This document shows, one piece after another, positions 24,772 through 32,228 of a stretch of DNA of 36,725 nt. This DNA is from JBNJEM01 sp051745935 (GTDB lineage Bacteria > Planctomycetota > Planctomycetia > Pirellulales > Pirellulaceae): NCBI GenBank assembly GCA_051745935.1, contig JBNJEM010000006.1:1-36725 (forward strand), in the 5' to 3' direction. The stretch's first letter is position 1; each line of letters begins with the position of its first letter. Below the pieces are notes generated by a model. That model was given only the letters and a program-made list of their open reading frames with translations. It did no database searches and was not told the DNA's origin. A program made the translations under genes and the position numbers.

Positions 24772-25125
24772 ATGAACGGTGGTATTCGCCTGCAGGTCGT
24801 TTTCTTCATGACACATTCCCACAGGGAACCTGTGCGTGAGTGGCTCATGTCACTGGATAAAGAAGACCGCAAGACTATCGGGGAAGATATCAAGAGCCTT
24901 CAGTTTGGGTGGCCGCTTGGGATGCCGCTGGTTCGGAAAATGGGAACGGACCTCTGGCAGATCCGTTCTCAACTGCCGAATCGCATCGCGCGAGTGATCT
25001 TCACCGTCCAAGACGACAACATGGTTTTGCTGTATGAATTTATCAAGAAATCGCGGAAGACACCAAAGGCTGAATTGAACTTGGCCAAGAGACGGTTGAC
25101 TCACTTCAAGGAACACGAGCAATGA
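24772..25125 (+). CDS. HigB-like (RelE superfamily, Gp49-type) toxin
   Basis: This 117-residue protein fits the phage Gp49/HigB-like mRNA-interferase toxin family: REPVREWLMSLDKEDRKTIG, MPLVRKMGTDLWQIRSQLPN, RIARVIFTVQDDNMVLLYEF, IKKSRKTPKAEL. Such toxins cleave mRNA at the ribosome. The stop codon overlaps the start of a helix-turn-helix antitoxin by four bases, the usual toxin-first HigBA order. The ribosome site is weak. The pair is flanked by two attC-like sites, and toxin-antitoxin pairs are common in chromosomal integron cassettes. Confidence 0.88.
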   Translation: MNGGIRLQVVFFMTHSHREPVREWLMSLDKEDRKTIGEDIKSLQFGWPLGMPLVRKMGTDLWQIRSQLPNRIARVIFTVQDDNMVLLYEFIKKSRKTPKAELNLAKRRLTHFKEHEQ

Positions 25126-25418
25126 AATCAAAGAAGAGGAATCCACACTTGGGTAGTGATTTCGATGATTTCTTAGCTCAAGAAGGAATGCTGGCGGATG
25201 TCGAATCTGTCGCGATTAAACGCGTCGTTGCCTTTCAAATCGCGCGGATGATCGAACAACAGAACATCTCGAAAGCAGAAATGGCGCGGCGGATGAACAC
25301 GAGTCGTTCTTCGCTCGATCGTTTACTTGACCCGGAAAACGATTCTGTGACGCTGCAAACTCTGGAACGCGCTGCCCAAGCTTTGGGGAAACGATTACGT
25401 GTCGAATTTGCCGCGTGA
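25122..25418 (+). CDS. HigA-like helix-turn-helix antitoxin
   Basis: This 98-residue protein has an Xre-type helix-turn-helix at about residues 40-95 (ARMIEQQNISKAEMARRMNT, SRSSLDRLLDPENDSVTLQT, LERAAQALGKRLRVEF). It should neutralise the upstream HigB-like toxin and repress the pair's promoter. Its ATG overlaps the toxin stop (ATGA arrangement), which indicates translational coupling. Confidence 0.9.
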   Translation: MKSKKRNPHLGSDFDDFLAQEGMLADVESVAIKRVVAFQIARMIEQQNISKAEMARRMNTSRSSLDRLLDPENDSVTLQTLERAAQALGKRLRVEFAA

Positions 25419-25480
25419 CGCAAACGCTCCGGGGAAGGTCGATTGTCAGGTCCGAGCTGCGCCCGGAAAGCCACGATGTC

Positions 25481-25574
25481 GCAGAACCATGCGATGCACA
25501 CCGAGCAGCGATTGGTGTGCGGTTTCAAAACGGTGCGGTCCCCCATCGCCGCCCGGTTACCTCAAACGTTCGGC
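25481..25574 (+). other. attC-like recombination site 2
   Basis: The left end GCAGAACCATGCGATGCAC and right end CTCAAACGTTCGGC have the AAC/GTT cores and an inner hairpin (GCACACC...GGTGTGC). The right inner box has diverged, so pairing is weaker than in site 1. It is in the same orientation as site 1, about 890 bases away, and follows the HigB/HigA pair. Confidence 0.6.
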
Positions 25575-25609
25575 AATCCCGTAGAGTGCATCGAAGATGA
25601 GGAATTCCG

Positions 25610-25843
25610 ATGCCCAAGGTATTCGAGAAAGACGGTTTCACGTTTTTCTTCTACAGCAACGAGCATCGTCCGATTCACGTTCACGTGCGGTGCGGAGGTG
25701 GCGAGGCCGTGTTCAATGTGGAGGAGTCAGTCGAACTGCGAGAGTCCCAGAATATGAAGGTGAGCGAGCTATCAAGAGCGCAGAGGCTTGCTGAGGAGAA
25801 CCGACAACTGATCTTGGAGAAGTGGCATGAACACCTTGGTTGA
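25610..25843 (+). CDS. DUF4160 family protein
   Basis: This 77-residue protein shows the DUF4160 pattern: FEKDGFTFFFYSNEHRPIHV, HVRCGGGEAVFNVEESVEL, ELSRAQRLAEENRQLILEKW. DUF4160 genes usually sit just before a DUF2442 gene, as here, and the pair behaves like a toxin-antitoxin-type module. The role is not proven. GAGG lies about nine bases before the ATG. The last 17 bases overlap the next gene. Confidence 0.85.
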   Translation: MPKVFEKDGFTFFFYSNEHRPIHVHVRCGGGEAVFNVEESVELRESQNMKVSELSRAQRLAEENRQLILEKWHEHLG

Positions 25844-26111
25844 CAAAGTCAAATCTGCTATCTACCAGGATGGAAAGATCCTGGTGACGATGGAAAGCCA
25901 AGTGGAGATTCGTTTTCCCGTCGCCGGCAACCCCCGCCTTTCCCAAGGTACGCCTCAGCAACTGAACAACATTGAGGTTTCCCCTTTTGGTCTTCATTGG
26001 CCCGACCTTGACGAGGACTTGTCGTTCCAGGGGCTACTTGAGGGGGATTATGGGCAGAGTAGGAGCTGCCGGGCGGAAAGGAGTTCCGGCCGAAATTCGG
26101 CGGGTAAGTGA
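25827..26111 (+). CDS. DUF2442 family protein
   Basis: This 94-residue protein shows the DUF2442 pattern: VEIRFPVAGNPRLSQGTPQQ, NNIEVSPFGLHWPDLDEDLS, FQGLLEGDYG. The gene overlaps the DUF4160 gene by 17 bases, which indicates translational coupling. The tail after GDYGQ is Ser/Arg-rich and may be a read-through of a lost stop. The pair follows attC-like site 2, but no further attC site was found downstream. Confidence 0.85.
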   Translation: MNTLVDKVKSAIYQDGKILVTMESQVEIRFPVAGNPRLSQGTPQQLNNIEVSPFGLHWPDLDEDLSFQGLLEGDYGQSRSCRAERSSGRNSAGK

Positions 26112-26527
26112 TGGCTGCAGTTAGTCCCGATATGCAGCAGATTTGCTGGCCGGTGACATACGGACCGAGCTGCGATTCCGCGCCGACGCCAGAACGCCGC
26201 TGGTGGCCTCGCGACAACAGCCAGGCTTGGCAGATGCTGGCGGAGGACTGGAACTTCCTCGCCGTGGTCTATCCGCAGCCACCGGGGGGCGAGATCCCGG
26301 CCATCGACCGGATCGACGACTATACGGTGCGCGTGGGCGATGATGTGATCTGTTTCGCCATGAACTCGTGCGCGGTCGGGGAGGCGGAGCTGCTGGTCGA
26401 CCCCGATGCGTTCGTCCAGCGGGGCCGTGACACGCCCAAAGAGTCCTGCCCCCTGCGGCCGTCAAGCTACTTCACCTCAATGCCCGCGGCCTTCAGATCG
26501 GCCAGTACGCGCGGGCTCATCCGGTAG
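26111..26527 (+). pseudogene. C-terminal fragment of an unrecognised, possibly heparinase-like protein
   Basis: The frame reads WWPRDNSQAWQMLAEDWNFL, AVVYPQPPGGEIPAIDRIDD, YTVRVGDDVICFA, a pattern I associate weakly with the C-terminal beta domain of heparinase-II/III-like proteins. No ribosome site precedes it. The last 20 residues overlap the 3' end of the opposite-strand gene. It is most likely the tail of a gene lost by rearrangement. Confidence 0.35.
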
Positions 26528-29500
26528 TACATCGAAAAGCCCTTGCCGTAGGCGCTGCCGCCGGCGCCCCGCGGCAAGGCCTCGGTGAGCACGCGACGGA
26601 ACCGCTTGTCTTTCGTCCAGAGGTAAGCCCGAGCAATACCTTCCACCATCAACGGCGTGGTGCCGGGGCGGTGGCTGTGCGCCGGACACGACGTGTAGCG
26701 GAAGCCGTGAACCTCGTCGCTGTAGGTCTCGTCGAGCAAGTAATGGGCGCCGCGGATGATCGACTGCTTGACGCGCTCGTCGCCCGTGATGTCGTGATAG
26801 TACTTCAGGCCGGACAGAAGCACGGCGATCATGAAGCCCGCGTTGCCTTGGTGCCTGGGTTCGCACTTGCAATGCCCGGGCACCATCGCCCGGACCCAGC
26901 CGCCCTCCTGGTAGGGCTTGCGGTCGCCCAGTTGGTGTTCAGGAAGCGGGCGCGGCAGTTTGTCCTGCACTTCGAGAACCCGCTCGGTGACGACCCGGGC
27001 GGCGTTCAGGTAGTAGGGATCGCCCGTCGAGTGGTAGGCCGCACAGAGCATGATCAGGTGCCATCCGGGGGTTCGCGTGCTGGAGAAGTCGTAAGGCCGG
27101 CCGAGTTCCTTGCGGATGAAGAAGTCGGCGACGGCCTTGCCGGTCCCCAGCGAACGGCGATCGCCGGTGAGGAAGTAGTGGGCGAAGTGTCCTTCGGTCC
27201 AGGCGTGGCTGACGGTGAACCCGCCGCTCGGAAAACCGAGCGAACCGGGCACCGATCTATCGTAGTAGTCGCCCACGTGGCACATCTGGTGGACGTAGAC
27301 GCCGCCGATCTCGTTCGGGTCCTCGCTCCAGTGGACGGTATCGATATCGCGGTTGTGGAGTTCCGTCTGGCAGCCGAGGAAGAACGCTCGCGGATCGCCC
27401 GAACGAATATATTCCAGAAAGAACGCGTACTGCGTGTCGTACTCCACATTGCCCCAGTTCGTGCCGCGTTCGCCGTACCAGTCACCATAGTTGAGCAGGC
27501 CGAAGTCGTGTTGCCGTTCTCGGCGCTCGACATATCGGTCGAGGTTCTTGTCGATCGCCTGCTCGTAGAGCGGAAAGGCGTCCGCGTCGCGGGTGGCCAC
27601 GTCGTAGAAGACCTTGCTGCCACAAATCCACTTGGGAGGAACGGTCAGCAGCAGCGGTTCCTGAAACAGGCGGCAGGTCGGCGCGTGGTTCGCTCCCGAC
27701 TCGAAGCAGAGGAGCAGTTCGTGGGTCTTCGCGACGCCCCGCTTGAGCTTGTAGCAACCGTCGAGCAAATAGTAGTAGAGTTGGTGACCTTCCTTTTCGA
27801 AGGGGAACTGGTCGTAATAGCCTTTTTCGAAGGGTGGACAAAGTTCGACATGGAGCCCCCGGTCGTCGAACGAGAAGCCTTTGGGATAGTTCTGCCAAGC
27901 ATCGCGGACGGCGACGGCGCGGGAACCGTCATCGGTTGGGATGAGCGATCCGATCAGTCGCGCCCGTTGCACCTTTTCATCCCCACGCGACGGAAGCAAC
28001 AATCGCCGATCGGTCTGCTGCAAAACACGCTGGCGGGGGGCGAGGCTCAACTCCGTTCCCCCGGCCGTTGCCGCGCGCCAGGGGGCGGTCCGTTTTCCGG
28101 CCGGAACGCGATAGCTCAGTTCGCGGATCCGGGTGAACCGTTCCGGCCCGTCGACGAGCAGTGTGTGATGAACGCGAAGGAACGCTGTCCCGCGATGGGC
28201 TTCGATTCGCTTTTCGATGAGGAAAAGCTGACTGCCCTCTTCGTCGAGTAATGGGGTCACCGTTTTGATCACGGCCCGAATCGGGCCGTCTTCCTCGACG
28301 GTGATCTCAGCCGTGGCTCCGGATGTCTGATAGGAATTGCCGTCCGTGTCTTCCGCGGTCGTCTGATAGACGCCGGATTGATTGACGTTGCCGCTGGAAT
28401 CAACCGTGAACTCCATTTTGCCGGTGTCGATCCCGACACTCCCCTTCGATTCGACCACTTTCAACGGGCATGGAACGGGCGTGCGGCGAACGGAACGGCC
28501 GTACTCCAGTCGATACTCGGCGGTCGACTCCGGCGGCAGGTCGGCCGTAAAGCTCAGCAGGAGCCATTTGATGCTTCCGTCGAGCCAGCGGGCAGTCGTG
28601 CGAACTTGCACGGGGACTTCGAGTCCCCCGGCAACCAGCCGCACGTGTCGGCCGTCGGCCAGATGGCCTCGAGGAAACGGAACCCCGCCGGTAATCGGCC
28701 AGTTCTCGGCGGCGAAGGAATGAGGGTTGCGGACCGTCAGTTCGATTTCTCCGCCGGGCAGATCCAGCGTGGGTGCCGAGAAATCCGGTCGGAACGCCAG
28801 GGGATCTCCAGCAAAGGGTTGGCTGTCCGGCCCTTCGCCGATCGCTCGCGCTTCATAATGGCTCTGGGGATCGAGACCTTCGAGAACGACGCGGTGAGCG
28901 AGGCACGGCGGCCTGTGCTCCAAGGTGTTCCATTCCTTCCCCTTCCGCCGCCACTCCAGACGCGTGAGGCACGGCCAGGACGTTGTCCAGGAGAGCGTCG
29001 CGCGGCCCGGCTCGTCCGACTTGGCGACCATGTGTTTGACTTCGAGCGGCAGGGAACGCGGCCGCGGAGGATCCGCCAGGAAAACCGCGTAGGCGATGCC
29101 GTGATCGCCGCTGCCCCCGCCCGCTTTGAAGTGGATGGTTTCTCCGCCTTCAAAGTCAATTGCGTCCTGCAACCAGTAGAGCCACGTGCGGCGGGTTCCC
29201 AATCGCGCGACCGCCACGCCGCGCAGCTCGCCGTCAACGGACATCACGATTCGTTCGTCCGACCGATCGTCGTACATGACGAACCCCACATGGTAGCGGC
29301 CCGCTCCGGGTGCGTCCGTACTCGCGATCGCCCCTCGCGTTTTCGCGGAGATGTGAGGCCACTTGCGGACGGTGTGGGAATCGATCTCGTATCCGTCGAG
29401 TTCCAGGGCGTCGTACGGGACAACGACGTTCCGTTCGTCGGCCAGGACGCGCTGGAGCGTTTCCGTTCCGTACGTCGCTTGGACTTGAAAGTTCGACTTG

Positions 29501-30183
29501 TGGTCGCGCGGTCGAAGGATCTTGTCGCCAGACTTCACCGGCATTCCGCGCACGGCGATCTTGCGGCTCGAATCCGACATCCTCGCACTCTGCCCGGATT
29601 CCGAAGACGTGTGACACAACATGTAGAGATCGAAGTGAATGCCGTCCTCGTTCCGGGCGAGGTCGATATCGGTCGAGAGAAGAACCTGATTGCCATCGAC
29701 GACGTAGGTCAGCGGCGGGCCGGAACTCGAGTTGCCGGCATCGTCGTACGCGGTGATGCGGGGCGAACCGCCGGCGATCGTGAGCATATAATCCGTGCCG
29801 TGGTTTGGCGCGCCCGGCGAAACCTTGCGGCCGGTGGAATCGTCGGCATCGGCATCGACGTAGAGATGGAACACGGTGTCTTCCGGGCGAGCGGGTTCGG
29901 CGACCGTCCACCGCCAGAGGTAGCGATCCTCGGCCACGTGGGCGAACTCGACTTGAAGCACGTCCTTGGTGGCGTCGTAGCTGGTCTTCGCACGGTCCGC
30001 CTCCGGTTCGCGGCCGTCGTCGATGACAACCTGGAGTTTGTCCGCATCGGTCGGATCGGTGCCGAGAATCCGTTCGTGCTCATCGGAAATCCCGTCGCCG
30101 TCGCGGTCCGCGGCATGGACGAATGGCGTAAAAAGGCCAGCCAGTAGAAAGACAAATGCCCCAAATATCGTCCGCATATTCAT
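26467..30183 (-). CDS. Large secreted PcRGLX/YetA-like polysaccharide enzyme
   Basis: This 1238-residue exported protein starts with a signal peptide (MRTIFGAFVFLLAGLFTPFV, then HAADRDG) and a thrombospondin-3-type calcium motif (DRDGDGISDEHE). A beta-sandwich region follows (about 60-380), with carbohydrate-binding-like sequence near SVDGELRGVAV and SGDHGIAYAVF. Next are a fibronectin-III-like domain (about 415-500, ATLSWTTSWPCLTRLEWR, GLDPQSHYEARAIG) and a region from about 510 that matches the PcRGLX/YetA-like family (GGEIELTVRNPHSFAAENWP, ITGGVPFPRGHL, WLDGSIKWLLLSF). Members of this family include exo-rhamnogalacturonan lyases, so pectin-type polysaccharide breakdown outside the cytoplasm is likely. 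ATG 30183 is chosen for the signal peptide and the AAGGGTG site; the frame opens far upstream at 30627 without meaning. It lies alone on the minus strand. Confidence 0.82.
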   Translation of the reverse strand: MNMRTIFGAFVFLLAGLFTPFVHAADRDGDGISDEHERILGTDPTDADKLQVVIDDGREPEADRAKTSYDATKDVLQVEFAHVAEDRYLWRWTVAEPARPEDTVFHLYVDADADDSTGRKVSPGAPNHGTDYMLTIAGGSPRITAYDDAGNSSSGPPLTYVVDGNQVLLSTDIDLARNEDGIHFDLYMLCHTSSESGQSARMSDSSRKIAVRGMPVKSGDKILRPRDHKSNFQVQATYGTETLQRVLADERNVVVPYDALELDGYEIDSHTVRKWPHISAKTRGAIASTDAPGAGRYHVGFVMYDDRSDERIVMSVDGELRGVAVARLGTRRTWLYWLQDAIDFEGGETIHFKAGGGSGDHGIAYAVFLADPPRPRSLPLEVKHMVAKSDEPGRATLSWTTSWPCLTRLEWRRKGKEWNTLEHRPPCLAHRVVLEGLDPQSHYEARAIGEGPDSQPFAGDPLAFRPDFSAPTLDLPGGEIELTVRNPHSFAAENWPITGGVPFPRGHLADGRHVRLVAGGLEVPVQVRTTARWLDGSIKWLLLSFTADLPPESTAEYRLEYGRSVRRTPVPCPLKVVESKGSVGIDTGKMEFTVDSSGNVNQSGVYQTTAEDTDGNSYQTSGATAEITVEEDGPIRAVIKTVTPLLDEEGSQLFLIEKRIEAHRGTAFLRVHHTLLVDGPERFTRIRELSYRVPAGKRTAPWRAATAGGTELSLAPRQRVLQQTDRRLLLPSRGDEKVQRARLIGSLIPTDDGSRAVAVRDAWQNYPKGFSFDDRGLHVELCPPFEKGYYDQFPFEKEGHQLYYYLLDGCYKLKRGVAKTHELLLCFESGANHAPTCRLFQEPLLLTVPPKWICGSKVFYDVATRDADAFPLYEQAIDKNLDRYVERRERQHDFGLLNYGDWYGERGTNWGNVEYDTQYAFFLEYIRSGDPRAFFLGCQTELHNRDIDTVHWSEDPNEIGGVYVHQMCHVGDYYDRSVPGSLGFPSGGFTVSHAWTEGHFAHYFLTGDRRSLGTGKAVADFFIRKELGRPYDFSSTRTPGWHLIMLCAAYHSTGDPYYLNAARVVTERVLEVQDKLPRPLPEHQLGDRKPYQEGGWVRAMVPGHCKCEPRHQGNAGFMIAVLLSGLKYYHDITGDERVKQSIIRGAHYLLDETYSDEVHGFRYTSCPAHSHRPGTTPLMVEGIARAYLWTKDKRFRRVLTEALPRGAGGSAYGKGFSMYYRMSPRVLADLKAAGIEVK

Positions 30184-30899
30184 CGCGACACCCTTATTCC
30201 GCGAGGACCGTTGCACGGCAGCCTGGTATACATTCACCGTGTCCTTATAGGGGTAGCGCGAGCCGATTGCAACAGCCCGACCGGAAAAGGTGTCAGGAAC
30301 CGTTTTCTGGGATCCCTTGCCTCTGTTGCGCGGCTTATTGTTTACCGGTGCCCCCCCTTCCCGTGTTCCCTTTGATCCTTTGGGGCCCTGAAAGACAAAA
30401 AGGGGAGTGGTACATTTTTCCTGGCAAGTTGCGCGGGACAGGAAACGCTGCAATCGTTTTCGCCTATTGGGGCGTGAAACTGCGAGCGGCCAGGCACGCT
30501 GTCGGTCAACAGGGGGACATTTGTGCGTTTGCATTTGGTCGCTCGGCAACTTGACTGGATTGTAGGGGCTCGGCGTCGCGGTGGTATTCGTATCCGGCCA
30601 TGATCCGCGTTGACCCATGCTTCCCACCTTCCCGCATTAATTGTACTACTCCCCTTTTTCGCTCACAGCCTCCCCCTCGTCTGGTCAGTCTCCTTCACCG
30701 AAAGGCCCGGGTTCCCGCTGCCTGCCGGCGACTCCCTTCCGTTCTTCCGGGTGGCTTCTTTTATTTCGCGGCTCAGTTAGGCCGAAAAAGGGTTCCCTCC
30801 GACTCACCCGAGAAGTAAAATAATTTCGTTCTGAATGAGCCGACCAGAATTAATCGTTATTTTGCTGAACCGACTCTGCTTTAAGGAACGGATGCCACG
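30184..30899. other. Intergenic stretch with an inverted repeat and a dispersed repeat
   Basis: No gene is supported here. It contains a 17-base inverted pair at 30397-30413 and 30643-30659 (16 of 17 matching, core AGGGGAGTGGTAC) enclosing about 230 bases, a GTTCCCTTTGATCCTTTGG phrase at 30367-30385, and copy 2 of the 190-bp direct repeat. Confidence 0.6.
30668..30858 (+). repeat. 190-bp direct repeat, copy 2
   Basis: This is the partner of 23700-23889, in the same orientation. It ends in GACCAGAATTAATCGTT, after which the two copies diverge completely. It precedes a cassette-like gene followed by attC-like site 3. Confidence 0.9.
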
Positions 30900-31397
30900 A
30901 TGAACCGCTTCATTTTGCTCACGTTCGCCGTTCATAGTGTCTGTGCTTCGGCTACAATCGCTGACGATTACCTCCTGCGCCTTGACACGATTGGATACGT
31001 CGAGAAGCCCGCATCCGAAAAGGCCCCAAAGGAAACCGTACTACGCAGCATCGAGGTTGTCGCACATCCAAACTCAACGTTCCACGGAAGAGTCACCATC
31101 GGGCCGCAAACGCTGACCTTGGCTGGCACACTTTATCCAGCCGACGACGGTGGTTTCAAGGTTCACATTAGATATATTCATTCACTTGACACAGGAACGA
31201 CTGTGCCAGGCGAAGATGGCAGACGACAACCGTTGCCTGAGACAACGACGGTTGACACAGACATAACGATCATCGAGGACGGGTCCGTCGCCATTGGCGG
31301 AATAGACACGACGACGGAGGAGTCTGGAAAACGAAAGCACAAGTCCAGAACTCGCCACGTCATGACACTCGCCAAATATGAACTAGCGGATAGCTGA
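30900..31397 (+). CDS. Secreted or periplasmic hypothetical protein
   Basis: This 165-residue protein starts with a probable signal peptide (MNRFILLTFAVHSVCASATI). The rest is beta-rich and Thr-rich (HGRVTIGPQTLTLAGTLYPA, TVDTDITIIEDGSVAIGGID), of no family I recognise; the pattern hints at a bacterial secretin/TonB-like export accessory, but I would not assign it. AAGGA lies twelve bases before the ATG. The gene sits between the 190-bp repeat and an attC-like site, so it looks like a single-gene cassette. Confidence 0.7.
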   Translation: MNRFILLTFAVHSVCASATIADDYLLRLDTIGYVEKPASEKAPKETVLRSIEVVAHPNSTFHGRVTIGPQTLTLAGTLYPADDGGFKVHIRYIHSLDTGTTVPGEDGRRQPLPETTTVDTDITIIEDGSVAIGGIDTTTEESGKRKHKSRTRHVMTLAKYELADS

Positions 31398-31405
31398 CGT
31401 ACGCA

Positions 31406-31493
31406 AAATAACAAACGATTGCAACCGAGCGGCGGATCGGGTCGGTCCTGATGGCAAGCCGTTTTGGCCGCCGGTTGAATCGTGGCGTTCGTC
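31406..31493 (+). other. attC-like recombination site 3
   Basis: The left inner box ACGATTGCAACCG and the right inner box CGGTTGAATCGT pair perfectly except for one unpaired G on the left arm, the extrahelical base typical of attC. The outer cores are TAAC on the left and GTTCGTC on the right. The size is about 88 bases. It begins nine bases after the stop of the secreted hypothetical protein. It is the best of the three sites. Confidence 0.78.
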
Positions 31494-31521
31494 GACGAGA
31501 GAAAAGAACCACTGTTCGATA

Positions 31522-31949
31522 ATGATCCCCGACTTTCGCGAGGACGGATACCTGCCTGAGGGGTTGCACCTTGCAACCGAGGCTGAGATTACGTTCCGAT
31601 TTGGGACCGCAACATCTCGTCGGCGTCGCCTCGCGTTGCGACTTCGACGTTGGATCGAATTGTCCGGACTGTTGCCGCGAAACGACTGTTCGTCGATGGT
31701 AGTTTTGTGACCGCGAAACCCGATCCCAATGACGTCGACGCGGTAGTCTGGCTTGGCGACGATTTCCTGGATCGAGTGTCCCGTGGTGACGTGGAAGCCG
31801 TCGAGCTGGAAATGATGCTCGTCACGAGACAGCCAGAAGAGATTTTCGCGGCAGAAGATCGCCGAGACTGGGACGATTGGGTAGAATTCTTCAGTCGAAC
31901 GCGTGAGGCCGATGAGAGACGAAAAGGTGTCGTGGAGGTAGAACTGTGA
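31522..31949 (+). pseudogene. Frameshifted DUF6932-like (nucleotidyltransferase-like) gene
   Basis: The first frame starts at ATG 31522 and reads MIPDFREDGYLPEGLHLATE, AEITFRFGTATSRRRRLALR, LRRWIEL. A second frame, entered near 31650, continues VRTVAAKRLFVDGSFVTAKP, DPNDVDAVVWLGDDFL and ends at 31949. Together they match one DUF6932-like protein of about 140 residues: F.DG.LP.G.H at the start and GSFVT.K..PNDvD in the middle, the latter like a nucleotidyltransferase GS...D motif. The two halves are in different frames, so a one- or two-base indel lies near 31640-31660, either a real inactivation or a sequence error. The 3' half overlaps the start of the next gene by four bases. Confidence 0.6.
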
Positions 31950-32149
31950 TTACAACGGCGGTCGAATATGAAAAGGCCCAGTCGGAGCTTCGAGATTTGC
32001 AGGAACGGCTTGCTCAACTGCAACGCGACCATCCGATTGGCGAAAAGGGGTTCACGAAGGCAGGAATCCGCAAACTGATTGCCAGACTGAACGAAGAACT
32101 CGCCGTTTTTGAAGGCAGCGAAGAAGCTCGCTCCTCACCATCATCCTAG
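31946..32149 (+). CDS. Small coiled-coil partner of the DUF6932-like gene
   Basis: This 67-residue helical protein has heptad-like spacing (AVEYEKAQSELRDLQERLAQ, then LIARLNEELAVFEG). The GTG start overlaps the upstream stop by four bases, so translation is coupled. The pairing of a nucleotidyltransferase-like gene with a small helical protein recalls MNT/HEPN or other toxin-antitoxin pairs. I do not recognise this protein as a named antitoxin. It lies downstream of attC-like site 3. Confidence 0.65.
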   Translation: MITTAVEYEKAQSELRDLQERLAQLQRDHPIGEKGFTKAGIRKLIARLNEELAVFEGSEEARSSPSS

Positions 32150-32228
32150 TCGCGGGGATGACCGTGGTGCAGGCGGGACACTGGCTGCGCTTCTTGGTAT
32201 TCCTCACCACGGCTGAAGGGACCCGACC

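Noticed and set aside
26671..30147. Very long plus-strand open frames (526 and 589 codons) opposite the PcRGLX-like gene
   Set aside because: They are antisense shadows of a GC-rich gene with a clear signal peptide and domain order on the minus strand; their own translations show no motif.
30184..30627. Upstream extension of the PcRGLX-like frame by 148 residues
   Set aside because: The signal peptide begins at 30183 or 30177; the upstream part is basic, low in meaning and crosses an inverted repeat.
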